Part shown: one piece after another, positions 1-10,611 of the stretch | How positions within the stretch are numbered: the first letter of the stretch is position 1 | Layout of the letters: each line of letters opens with the position of its first letter | From: Paramacrobiotus metropolitanus | Lineage: Eukaryota; Tardigrada; Eutardigrada; Parachela; Macrobiotidae | Length of the DNA stretch: 64,000 bases | Assembly (NCBI RefSeq): GCF_019649055.1 | Contig: NW_026570226.1 | Span: 124,001-188,000, forward strand | Direction of reading: 5' to 3' | Notes under the pieces: generated by a model | What the model saw: only the letters and a program-made list of their open reading frames with translations | What the model was told of the DNA's origin: nothing | The model's database searches: none | Made by a program: the position numbers and the translations under genes

Positions 1-318
1 GTGCGAAACTGTTGCCTAATAATAAAAAGCTGGTTCCCAGGGCTTCCCACACAAACATGGAAGCGAGAGCAAATATTACAAAATGTGAAAATTAATAAAC
101 ATTGTTTCTGATTACAGTACTGCAGTCTTAAATTATTAATATTGTAGACCAGCTAGGCAGAGAAGAGAAAAATCTGAATATGCACTAACTGTAATATTTT
201 AACCGGTAGCGGTAGGTGTTAATTGGAATTCTACAGCGGCAAGATATCGATTCAGTAGTTTGTAAAAAGTTAGGTACTGATTGTGAGCTAATGTCAGGTA
301 GTACACTTGAATGAACTT
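1..318. other. Intergenic sequence downstream of the AGXT2-like gene
   Basis: AT-rich sequence after the AGXT2 stop codon. I see no conserved coding segment or RNA gene here. Confidence 0.5.
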
Positions 319-3300
319 CTATCGTTTCCCAGAATAGCGGTCCAGAGCTGTTTTGAATACGTCCAGCGTAAAATCGACATCTTCTTTGGTGATACACATT
401 GGAGGCTTTATCCGGAACACCTATGATAAATTAAAACTCTACTCGTAGCTGATATATTCCACAATCATTGGCGCATTAAGGAGAATTTATACTATGGTAG
501 CAAGACTGAAAATGAGATTTTCGAAATTCTACAGTGTAATAATAATAGTTACATCTATTACTGGGCGAAAGTAGAGTAGATTAAGGTAGCAACGAAAAAA
601 CTTATTCAAGTTTTTTCGTTGCCGACCAGGAGCGATTTGGCGGGCTAGCGTATCTTTCTACAGTACTGCCACCTGTGATTAAATTTAGTGAAAGAAAGAT
701 TGCACCGAGATGTGCTTTCTTTCAATCTGGAATATGTCAATATGCCTTGTGGCTGTTATACATATTCCAGCCAGACTGCAAGTGTAATAGGACCAGACAA
801 GGCTCATGTACACAGTGAGGACGAATACAGCATAACAAAGGCGCTAAACAATGGAAGCACGTGGCGCTATCCAGTTAGTGCACATGAAAGAGTGGCCAAA
901 GTCCACTCTTTGCTGTGCACACATTCAGTGTGGCGGCACTGCAAGCGCAGAATCGGTAAGACCAAAGGAAAGCGCAGAACAAAAGAAAGTTCTTCGCCAC
1001 TTTCTGAAAAATTTTCCAAAATTGACTTCTAAACTCAATAACAATTTTCAAAGATGTCAGAAAATTCTGACATTTGATCAGATTCAAGAAAATTCATTTT
1101 CAAGAAGAATGGTGGAGCGTTTTTGTGAAAAATGTTTGCGTATTCTATAAAAAATAAAGAAAGTAACTTTGAGTGTAAACAAGTTTGTTTTTTTCAAGAA
1201 TGGTTGAGTTTATTGGAAAAAACGCTCCACAGAACTTTAGTCATTTTAGCGGAACACGTCGCTACGCTTGAAAGAAAGATATCAAAAATCTGCTTGAATT
1301 GCTATTGCTTCCGGAAAATAACGGCTTTTGATCAGTAACTTTTACATTTTAAAATTGTCTAACCAATTTCAGATTTTCTACGTATGTAGCGAAAATATCA
1401 TAGTGTTAGGTCAGATGAGTAGTTATGATGCAGCACAAGCGCACGCATTGCGCCAGCGAGAATAGTAAAAAGAGGTCGAAATCGGTATAATCTCTTCTTA
1501 AATAGATAAGAAACTGATGATCGCTTTGAAAGATCTGGTGATGGTTTATTAATAGTTAAATTATTAATATTAACGTACGTTTCCGTAATATCCGCCTTTC
1601 CCAATGAGTACGCCCAAATCTTTGGTAGTCTCCCAGATTTCGGCCATATCAGCAGCCGGCAGTGGCGTCTTCGACTTTCTGTCTTTCACCATTTCTACAC
1701 CAACCATGAGACCTTTTCCGCGCACATCACCGATTATTTCATAGTTCTCCTGTAATTTGGCCAATCCTTCCAAAAAATGCGTTCCCACTTTAGCGCAGTT
1801 TTGTTGTAAGCCTTCTTCATCGATAACCTGCGATGCATAACATGAAAAGTTTGTACTTTAAAATCCCGTCCCCTCAAATATGGCATTTCACTATCTGTAC
1901 TGACGTCTAGAACAGCTGATCCAATAGCACAAGCTAGTGGGCCCCCTCCGAAAGTGTTGAAATGGCTGGCTGCTGCTAGACTTTTGGCGATTTCCGGTGT
2001 CGTTACCACTGCGGCCATAGGGTATCTGTCAAAATTCAGTTTTTTCCAGCATATATCACTACACATGAGGTGCTTATTAGCGCCTTCGACGAAAATTCTT
2101 ACCCATTTCCAATGCCTTTGGCCATGGTCACTAAAAACGCACAGACAACCGTTTTTAAAGGAATTTGCTCATGGTCGATCAGTCGATCTTATAATTATAA
2201 GTGTTATTGTAGTCCGGCGATTTTCGACTATGGCATCCCTTTAGCAATGGCTTTCTCAGATCACGCTTTGGTCGGTTGCCCTTTCCTTAACACATTTTTC
2301 TTACCGATATCCGGTACGACACCGTGCGCTTCGAAACCCCAGTAATGTTCTCCAGTGCGTCCAAAGCCGGTCTGCACTTCGTCCGAAATGCACACACCGC
2401 CGTGATCCCGAATAATTTTGAATGCGCGTTGCAGGAATGTCTTGGGAAATTGTATTGTTCCTCCGACTCCCTGGAAATAAGAAACAATGCATTAGTCACC
2501 CGCATTCTACGACAGAAGTTCGTTGCTGAGTTATGACCCCGCGTTATAAATAAGGTGCCACCACATCAAATTTTACCTGAATGGATTCTGCGAACATTCC
2601 ACCGATTCTTCCTTTAGGACAACAGAAGCGTAGTACATCTTCCAGTTGAGCGATATACTGGTTGCCGGCTTCGCAAGCTTTGTCCGACTGACAATCGCAG
2701 TTTCTTGTGGTCTGCAGAGCAATAAGCAGTCATACGTACTACAAACTGCAAATGTAATCGGGGGTCAGGATTATTTAAAAACAGCCCTTGAAATTAATAA
2801 AAACTGCATAACGCAGTACGTATCTATTAAAACGATGTGGATGTACGAAATTATGGCTATGTAATCTGCATAAGCGGAAATTCTCTCCACCTTGTTTCAA
2901 CTTACCTGAACCGGAGAATCTCGACAGTATTTGCCACCCCAAATGCCCCGATACGGGTCAGGATTCATGGTATGATGAATGCCGAATCCGACAGGAAGGT
3001 TATAATGCCAAGTGGACAGAGCTGTCAAGCCCAACAAGTTGGGACTGGTTCCATGATAAGCGCTCCTGTATGTACGTGAGATATTTAAAACTTGTCACAT
3101 ACTAGACAATATATTTATAGATGATACTTCGTGCCGAGACATTACGAAAGCTTTCGTAATGTCTCGTTCGTACATATGCGAATACATACTTCTATACATA
3201 AGGTGGCATTTTATTTATGTAAAAACCAATCAGTCAACGATAATTAAACGAAAATAATTATTTTCACATCACATATAGCATGAAATTATAGGTATGTGAT

Positions 3301-4375
3301 TGTCATGAGATGGTATTTCTAAAAAGCATTGATTGCTGTGTAGAGAATAAGGTTTATGGTTAGGCAATAACAGTTTTACCGACCGAAGTCCAATGATGTC
3401 GTAACAACCGGAATGCAATCTGGCCAGTAGCATTGCCAGATCGTTAGCTTCTGATCCACTGTTAACGAGGTAGACATTCTATGCAACCAGTTAATAGCAA
3501 TTATTTCGAATGTATAAAAAGTTTATAACGTTCCGGAGTTAATCTACTGTTTAAAAAGCAAACGGGACAAAAAGCCCACCTTCAGATTTCCCGGCATTTT
3601 ACTGGTCAGTTTCTCCACATATTCTTGCAGACCGGGATACATGTAAATTGAGGTAGTGTGCCACAGTTTCTTCAGCTGCCCTTCCGCCGCTGCCAACACC
3701 TTCCTGAACGATGACACATGCAACGTCAAAGCGTTTGGTATTTGTTTGTACAATCGAGAGAAAACCGCAAATGAATATAACACAACTAATACTGGATAAC
3801 AAATACTGATAACGCAAAAGCAGTGCAAAGTTTCAATTAAAGAATAAACTTTGTGATAACGAAGCAGCTATATATACTTCTATGTCTTTTTATGCATGTA
3901 CCATTCAACACATAAAATTATGTGATAAAGCAAAATACAAAACTTACGGATGGCAGTGTCCTACACTCACGGTGACAATTCCTGCAAACATGTCCAGATA
4001 TCGCTTTCCAGCATGATCCCATAACCACTGCATATGGCCTTGATGGATCATGAGCGGCTTCTTGTAGTAAGCGTAACTTTGCGTGCTGGGAAAAAGATGG
4101 CTTTTCCGCAGCTTAACCGTTTCTTCCATATTTAAACCCTGTCAAAACAAGGAAACTGTAATAAAAATATTATTACCAGAAAATAATTAAGAAGTGCAAC
4201 TCAAAATTAGGATGCATGATGGTGTTGTTGTTCTGTTGATTCTTTCTTTACTTATAATAATTACTTTATATGCAACCGGCTTAAAATCGCATCCTGGCAT
4301 TTCCGGTGCTCCTTTTACAGATGCCGCTAATCTCGTTGTCGAGGACAAGTAGCGTCGCGATATCATTGCTGCCAT
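319..4375 (-). CDS. AGXT2: Alanine-glyoxylate aminotransferase 2-like, mitochondrial (PLP class III), 11 exons
   Basis: Exons, in transcript order: 4265-4375, 3948-4138, 3580-3703, 3384-3478, 2906-3065, 2577-2687, 2305-2470, 2103-2130, 1905-2025, 1579-1827, 319-420. They sum to 1458 nt in one frame (485 aa). The first residues ([19 protein letters not shown]) are basic and Ser/Thr-rich with no acid, as in a mitochondrial targeting peptide. Class III motifs appear in order: [22 protein letters not shown] (cofactor phosphate loop), [23 protein letters not shown] (the Asp that pairs with the pyridine nitrogen), MAKGIGNG (the PLP-binding Lys), [21 protein letters not shown] and the C-terminal [15 protein letters not shown]. 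The family transfers amino groups from alanine or beta-aminoisobutyrate to glyoxylate or pyruvate in mitochondria. The PLP-Lys lies in a 28-nt microexon. An acceptor just 5' of the start suggests a 5'UTR intron. All motifs are intact, so an active enzyme is expected; substrate preference within class III cannot be read. Confidence 0.93.
589..622. repeat. Perfect hairpin in the last AGXT2 intron
   Basis: A 14-bp perfect inverted repeat (589-602 with 609-622) around a 6-nt loop, with an A7/T6 run inside the arms. It lies in the 1158-nt intron 421-1578, the longest of the gene. Function unknown. Confidence 0.7.
3135..3166. repeat. Perfect 32-bp palindrome in an AGXT2 intron
   Basis: Two 16-nt arms meet with no spacer at 3150/3151 in intron 3066-3383. 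Pairing breaks at 3134/3167. It contains the core GAAAGCTTTC. It could be a small foldback remnant. Confidence 0.85.
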
Positions 4376-5556
4376 TCCTGCGAGTACTGCAAAATGCAAA
4401 TCAGAAGTGAAGCAATGCAATTTGCAGTTTGTTATTCAAAGACCCATCAAATAATGACTACGTTGCACTTACCTCCAAATTAGTACAAGGAATGTCCAAA
4501 AAAATAAGTCACAAACTGGGAAGCCGGAAAACGAACAAAATTACAGGCAAACCACGCAGTGCACAGGGTCTGAGGAAAAAAAATTCAAACCCAAAGTTGC
4601 AGCTGTAAAATTGTTACTAACAGCCGTGTATTGTACAAGTAACTCCAAACTTGCCACGTCCGTGCGTTAGGCAAATCTGATTCTAGTCTACAGTTATACA
4701 GCCCTTGGATGTCGAGCAGAAGGAACCTGGAGATGCTATCGAAAAGATAACGGAAAAGATTAGATCACTGCAGGCACCTGAATGTGTGTACACAATGCAA
4801 ACTTAATACAAATAATACAAATATTGTGGTACTGCCGTGTTGACAAGAAATTTTTACCTGCCATGCAACTGTATCTGTACGGTGTATACCTCTGTGAATT
4901 TGTTCAGTTTTGTTGCGAACATTGAGGTTCAAAGGTACCGCAGCTGCTGACTGCAGCGAAAAAGAAGAAAGCAGAACATATCCTCCGCTCATGCAGAAGA
5001 ATTCATATGTTCATTAGGAAATTGTTGTGTTTTGGTAAATTGATCAGCAGATTCGCACACACGCAGATTACTCTCTTGTACTGCGATCGCTGTCACAAAC
5101 CGTAATTTTACCGCGCGTACGTTACAAATCGGTCCATGTATTTATTTTAAAACTGATGAAATATTTTTCCGGTTTTTGCATCAGAATCTTCTTGAAGTTA
5201 TTCAATAATGCGTCGCACATTCTGACTTGCAATTGACAGGAAACACCACAAGCATTGTTTACAAGTAATCGACCGTACCGACATCAAATAAGAAGATTCT
5301 AACAAACCGGCAAAGATCTATTTCAGTTTTTAAAACTACGGTGTGTTGGACATCCATCAACCCCAACACAGAAATAAAATTCTCACTTTTGCAGTGCCTT
5401 TAGTCTCTTATATAAAATTGCCGCAAGCCAAACTGTGCATCGTTTCAATCAAAAGTAAAGTGCAACTCATACTCAATCGATCCATTTACGAAATTACTTA
5501 CGATTATTACAAACCAGCGGCTCATCATACAGTAATACAAGCTATGCAGGATCTGT
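4376..5556. other. Intergenic: AGXT2 upstream region and 3' flank of RNase H1 paralog A
   Basis: Both neighbouring genes are on the minus strand. At about 4880-4992 (minus) a short open stretch beginning MSGGYVLLSS ends near a possible GTATAC donor and could be a 5' noncoding or upstream exon, but no homology is recognisable. Nothing else can be supported. Confidence 0.4.
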
Positions 5557-7126
5557 TCAGGATTTCTTCCGTGCACCTTCGTTAGCTAACTTGTCGGCGT
5601 GTTTCTGTTCGTCAGCATCCGCACCAGCGAGATTCTGCATAATATAAATCAGAATTATCATTTTCCAGCCATTATACTCTATGCAAAACATAAAATTAGT
5701 GGTACTAGGGCAATGGTTACCCATGATATTTGCAGTCCTTCCGCGGCTTTCGCTAACTCTTGATAATCTTCCTTATTTGCCACGTCTGTTCCAGCATTTG
5801 TTTTCCATCCGTTCGATTTCCATTTGCTTACCCAAGAAGACATACCTGAGAAGAAAATGCAATGGTACAAAACTACAAAGTACGATCGTCGTCAGCTAAT
5901 AACCAACGAAGAAATGAAGTACGTATTTAGTTTACTTTTTTGCTTCGGACAACAATATAATTAATAATACGTACGATTACGAAAATAATAATAATACGTA
6001 CGATTACGAAAAACAATCGTCAATACTTGCTTTGATCCAGCGCTTACTTTGTATCAAGTTGGAGTTGTCGTTGTTAATAGTGACATCGCTTTTCCCAAGC
6101 TTTTTTATCTGATTCACAACACGAATAGCTGCATGAATTAGCGCACGATTCAAAGTAATTTTTCCGGAAATAGCAAGAGGTTCCGATAAATTGTTGGGTG
6201 AATCCTTGCCCCAGTAGATGCCCACCCCGGCGACCGGCTGTTTACCCAAATTGAAGGAACATCCGTCAACGTATACCTGCTCTCCACCTGCCGGCACAGA
6301 ACTTCAGCAATCGATTTTCAACGAGCGATTTCATATGTGCCACTACAAAACGCACAAACGCAGCTCTGCATTACCTGCACCCTTGGATGTGGCTTGGTTA
6401 CTGGTCTTTGCTTTTTTTGACGGGACCGATTCATCCTCAGAATCATCCGACTCCTGATCGGATTCAGATTCCTCCGATTCACTGGCGCTGTCCTCACGTT
6501 TTGATTTGGAAGCTGCTCCTCTTTTTCCGGTTGCTGCCTTCGTCGAAGCAGTTTTTCCCGGATTAGTTCCGGACACAAAACTTTCAGCTTCCTCCCGGGT
6601 GTCAAATTTTTTGAACTGTGCACCGTGGAATCCAATAGTCTGTTGCTGACAATCGTTCCTGCGAAACACGGCTATATGAAAAACCCATAAACTGCATAAA
6701 GCATGCTGGGAACACGACAGATAGGTATGTAGGAGAAGATCAAGAGAATGCAGAATGCTCGCATGATGATTTACTCTACTTCTGTGTTCATATTCTCACA
6801 ATCAAAGGAAGATTCAATAGATTTATGAGCCTAAAAAACAACTCTATGCAGGCTATGACTAATGAACATATGCCTCAATACTGCTTTTACAGTACGCAAT
6901 ACTACACATACCGACACAAAATAAACGATTCACAAAAAAATCTCCATATTTTTCACATAATATTATTATAATATCACTTCCGAACTCCACACTGCAGTAC
7001 AATATCGGCAGCGCGTTCAACTCTACGTTTCACAACCTAATGCCAAGCCTAAGTCAGCTTAAAAAGCACTCACCACTTCTCATAAACTCCTGGTTTCTTC
7101 CCTTTCTTCACAGCGTAAAAAGGCAT
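5557..7126 (-). CDS. RNase H1 paralog A: intact hybrid-binding domain, degenerate catalytic domain
   Basis: Exons 7074-7126, 6375-6658, 6048-6287, 5721-5845 and 5557-5634 sum to 780 nt (259 aa). The N-terminus (MPFYAVKKGKKPGVYEKW, then GFHGAQFKKFDTREEAESFV) is a typical RNase H1 RNA:DNA hybrid-binding domain. An acidic, Ser-rich disordered linker follows (about residues 65-105), then an RNase H fold beginning QVYVDGCSFNLG. Of the four catalytic acids, the first Asp (YVDG), the third (NNDNSN) and the fourth (HADKLANEGA) remain. The Glu of the usual NRAE motif is Leu (NRALIHAA), and the catalytic-loop H-x-x-GHxGxxGNE motif is replaced by NLAGADADEQ. All four intron positions and phases match paralog B at 38.4-40.2 kb. 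Open frame and clean splice sites argue against a dead pseudogene. I infer a hybrid-binding pseudoenzyme or an RNase H with little activity. An acceptor directly before the ATG indicates a 5'UTR intron. Confidence 0.85.
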
Positions 7127-8244
7127 CTGCAAAACACTTACATAAATAAACTATGGTAGAAGTACAAACAGGTAAATAAGCTTGCAGGAACTGTGTACTT
7201 GTACAGAAATTATATGCAGGATGAGTCCCGATTTCCTTGTTACTGCCGGGTGGCTTATCCAGTATTTCGTAATCTCTTTTAGCTGTTACTAGTAACTTAT
7301 AACTTACAATAGCAAAAGACTGTCCAAAATTCCCAATAAGTCTGCCTAATATCCAGACATACCTTGTTAAGATTTATTCACAGTCCTGCAACTCCAGATG
7401 AACGACGCTCCAGCTCCAAGAGGATGCTTCAATATCTCAGTACGGGCAACCGCTAGTTACAGCTGACGACTAGGCTTTGAGTGCGTTTAAATTAGCACAA
7501 ATAAAGGAAAATGTGACAGGCCACAAGATCACAGGAGCAGAAAACTAGTATGCATACTCATTCAAGATTACAGTTTTGAAAAAGTAACAGTGTACTGTAC
7601 ATCCATCTTTAGCGAGCTCAAGCAGAAGCCACAAGCAGGAAATGAGGCATTCCTCGTGCACCAAACATGCCAAAGGCATACAAATGCCGGCTGTCACAAA
7701 ACCGCTTCATGAGCCGCCGAAACAGTTGCGGCTGGTATAACGGTTGCCACAAATTCACAATCCATATTTATAACACGTACGAGTATAGGGTGCAACACAA
7801 GGAAAACTAAAAAACTGAAAGCACGTCGAAATTAAATGAGACAGTTTTTAAATTCTTTATGCCTTTAAACTTTTTTGTTTAAAGTACCACACTGGAGGCG
7901 GCGGTTACGCTACACATTTAAAGGAGTGGTTTCATTGTTCGTTATGCTTACCATGGTTAGTGGCAGTGCTTACACTTTACACACTTTTACAGAGCGTACG
8001 CGTAGCGGCGATGTATGTATGGGAGACCTCAGACCAAATTTGCCAAATTAAAAACTGAAAACATTTCTAAAAAGGTGGTTTTTATGGTTTTAAGTTGAGA
8101 GTCTTGAGACTGTTATTAATTTGTCAAATTTGATATCCTAGGATATACGGGAAAATTCTCCATTGGCGCGCCTGGCTAAATCTGGCTAACAGCCGCACAA
8201 AGGCCTTCAGGAAAGAACTTCAAAGAAGATCACGAAAGTCGGAC
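7127..8244. other. Divergent intergenic/promoter region between RNase H1 A and the HAUS4-like gene
   Basis: 1.1 kb separating two genes transcribed outward. It probably contains both promoters and the 5'UTR exon of RNase H1 A. No convincing TATA box or conserved coding segment was identified. Confidence 0.4.
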
Positions 8245-9373
8245 ATGTCGAATGATTTCGGAAATGTGTCCCAAGGAACATCGTGTATTCCCGAATTGTT
8301 TGTCGAAGAACTGCTGCGAACAGGTAATAGTAAATAGTAACTTCAGTTTTTCTCCTTTCTTTTGTGGCTCTTACGCGATTTAAACGTTTTGTTAACATAG
8401 AGTGTGTAGGTGTAAAAATAAGGAGGTAACGTAAGTATTCGTATCGTTTCGGTTTGCGTTTAATTACTGTTTATATAATTGTATGCAATATTCTTGCTTT
8501 AAATCGCTACAATGATAACATCCGAAATTTTTACAGCATCACGAAATACTGAAGCAAAATTGTCAGTGGCATCTGTTCAGAAAGCCAGCGTGAGGATCCT
8601 CGACCTATTCGTCCAGCTGGCTGCAGAGCCTCATTCTAAGGATAAGCTTTCTGAATTACTTGAAAACACGTCTGGAAGAGGTGATGTAGTGCTCTCTGCG
8701 GTGGCTAAAGATGCTGCGGAACGACTGCGCTATCTGCAGAAAACTTGTCAGGAAATCTTTCGAGAGCCAAATCTGTCCACTGAAAATATCTGCAGTTTTT
8801 TGGAAGAAAAGAAGGAGACCATAACGAAAAAAGAAGTGTGTTACGAAAATTTTCTTCCTTTTGCAAGCGTGCTCAACTGAACTGAGCAGCTGATATTGAC
8901 CTATCCTTCGTAAATAAATTTTGCTGTATTCTTAGGCCCATCTCGCTGAAGTTATTACGAAGCATGATCAAATGGTGCAGGGAAATATTTATTTAGTGCA
9001 GTCCACAGCAAAGTCACTGGCTGAAACCGCAGGGAAAAATCAGCTGGACCAGGCCAGAGATTCCGGTGATGAAGCATTTTCTGCAACACTTGAAATGTGC
9101 CAAAAGTTGGAAACGTCGCAGCTCCAACGTGCCAAATGGACTTTGATGGAGAAATTCTATACCCCCGAGAAAATCACAGAGTTACGCTTGGTTTACGAGG
9201 AATTGATGAGAATGAAAACGGATCTGGAGGGCGATATTGATGCCACCTTAGCGAAAAAAGAGGAATATGAATCTCTTGGAGCGGAGTTTCGGCAGTTGGC
9301 TGTTCGCTATGGTAAAATTTTGCGGGACATCGAAGTGAAAGAAAGAATGCTTTCTCAAACTCTTTCACCCTAA
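8245..9373 (+). CDS. HAUS augmin-like complex subunit 4-like coiled-coil protein
   Basis: Exons 8245-8323, 8537-8835 and 8936-9373 sum to 816 nt (271 aa). The start MSNDFGNVSQGTSCIPELF lies in a first exon with a GTAATA donor and joins exon 2 in frame. The protein is almost wholly helical: heptad-like leucine spacing, many Glu/Lys/Gln, no membrane segment or signal. The C-terminal block YESLGAEFRQLAVRYGKILR resembles the C-terminal signature of animal HAUS4 (Tyr-x-x-Leu-Gly-x-Glu-Phe-x-x-Leu-x-x-x-Tyr). HAUS4 is one of eight augmin subunits, which recruit gamma-tubulin to existing spindle microtubules for branching nucleation. The protein is shorter than human HAUS4 (about 363 aa), missing part of the N-terminal half. 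The assignment rests on about 35 residues plus coiled-coil character; another coiled-coil family is possible. Confidence 0.55.
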
Positions 9374-9752
9374 CTGAGCGGTACGAGTACGAGCAGCACA
9401 AAGTGCAAGGAAATACGTTGCCTACACCGAATTCTCCTTTTAGAATTTCTACTATTTCAGAATTTCGTGACAATTTTTGCTTACTATTTTCTGTTTTCGG
9501 CTATGGTAAAAAGTTAAACGGAGTTCTGTAGCTTGCAGTTGTATACTTCATGTGAATTTTTTGAAGTAATAAAATTTGGAGCCTTATTAATTTTGACAGT
9601 AAATGCACGAAAGAATAGGTTTAATTTCCTCGAAGTCTCAAATCTGCCGAATGCGTACCTAATCTGTCATCATCCGTTCAGCAGTCTCACAGATCCACAA
9701 CAGTACCCTATCCAAAAAACGTGGAAAACACACAAAAATAACCCCACACGAT

Positions 9753-9823
9753 TGTGTGATAAGTAGGAGTGTGATAAGTCAGCTGAAGTCAGCTGATGAT
9801 AAGTAGTGTGATAAGTCAGCTGA
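9753..9823. repeat. Imperfect short tandem repeat (GTGATAAGT / CAGCTGA units)
   Basis: TGTGATAAGT and GTCAGCTGA units recur three to four times with variable spacing. It directly precedes the open fragment at 9826-9990. Confidence 0.6.
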
Positions 9824-9825
9824 AC

Positions 9826-9990
9826 AGCGAAGGAATTTCTACCAGATTCGTAAGTGTTTTTGTTCCCCCACGTGGAGACAAGCGCACTGCGACGTTTGCG
9901 CGGATTGGAATATTCAAAGACGATGCTGATAAAATCCTACGACCTGAACTTTGGCCCTCCAACGTTTTCGTGCGAGAATGGGTGTACTGA
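9826..9990 (+). pseudogene. Open fragment of unknown origin, possibly a transposon protein remnant
   Basis: An open stretch ending with a stop reads, in part, FARIGIFKDDADKILRPELW and then PSNVFVREWVY. Its amino-acid mix is protein-like (charged/aromatic alternation, few rare residues), but no methionine, partner exon or promoter is evident. The ending, an acidic helix followed by a Trp-Pro/Val-Arg-Trp tail, vaguely recalls the C-terminal parts of nucleic-acid-binding proteins of non-LTR elements. That is inference only; I cannot name a family. Confidence 0.25.
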
Positions 9991-10185
9991 TTGATCTTGT
10001 TGACTATTGTGATATCCTTCGTTTTATGTTACATACTGAAATAACTTTGTTTACTGTGCATTGTGATTACGATAGCTGGAAGAATTTTTGAAAGGGGCTG
10101 TCATTTTTTGTGGCAGCTGATCTTGAACGTTTGTCTGCAACCTCGTGCAGGCGTTTACCTGATTGTTGTAGACGTTAAGCTGATT

Positions 10186-10208
10186 AAACAAACAAACAAA
10201 CAAACAAA
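10186..10208. repeat. (AAAC)n microsatellite
   Basis: About five and a half tandem copies of AAAC, upstream of NCBP1. Confidence 0.85.
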
Positions 10209-10611
10209 GGACTAATAAAAGGTCTCAGAGAAGTACTGGTATTTCGTATTGAAGGAATTACAATACACTAATACAGTAACATAATAATTATTATTACATT
10301 TAAAATTAAAACATGTCTGACACTGACCACCACATGGTGGGTGTTACGTTAGGCTTCTGTTTTGAACTTTTACCTATGTACTTATTCGAAGACTGGAAAG
10401 TTGAATTGTTAATTGTGATCATGATGTGTTATAAAGCAGTTTAAATTTACGATTAATAATCGATTTTAGTACTTGCTTTTCAAAATCGTACCTTTGAAAT
10501 TCTGCTGAAGAGCGGGATTCCTTTTAGGGTCTGCTGACTTATGGTGTAGAAAGCTTTCGTGGGCATCACACTAGGTTTTCCAGCCGCTGTGTCACTCCCT
10601 TGAAGTCCACG

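Larger units (their letters stand above)
9374..10611. other. Intergenic region between the HAUS4-like gene and NCBP1
   Basis: About 1.2 kb. It holds a short imperfect tandem repeat (9753-9823), a small open fragment (9826-9990) and an AAAC microsatellite (10186-10208), each listed separately. No complete gene is visible. Confidence 0.5.
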
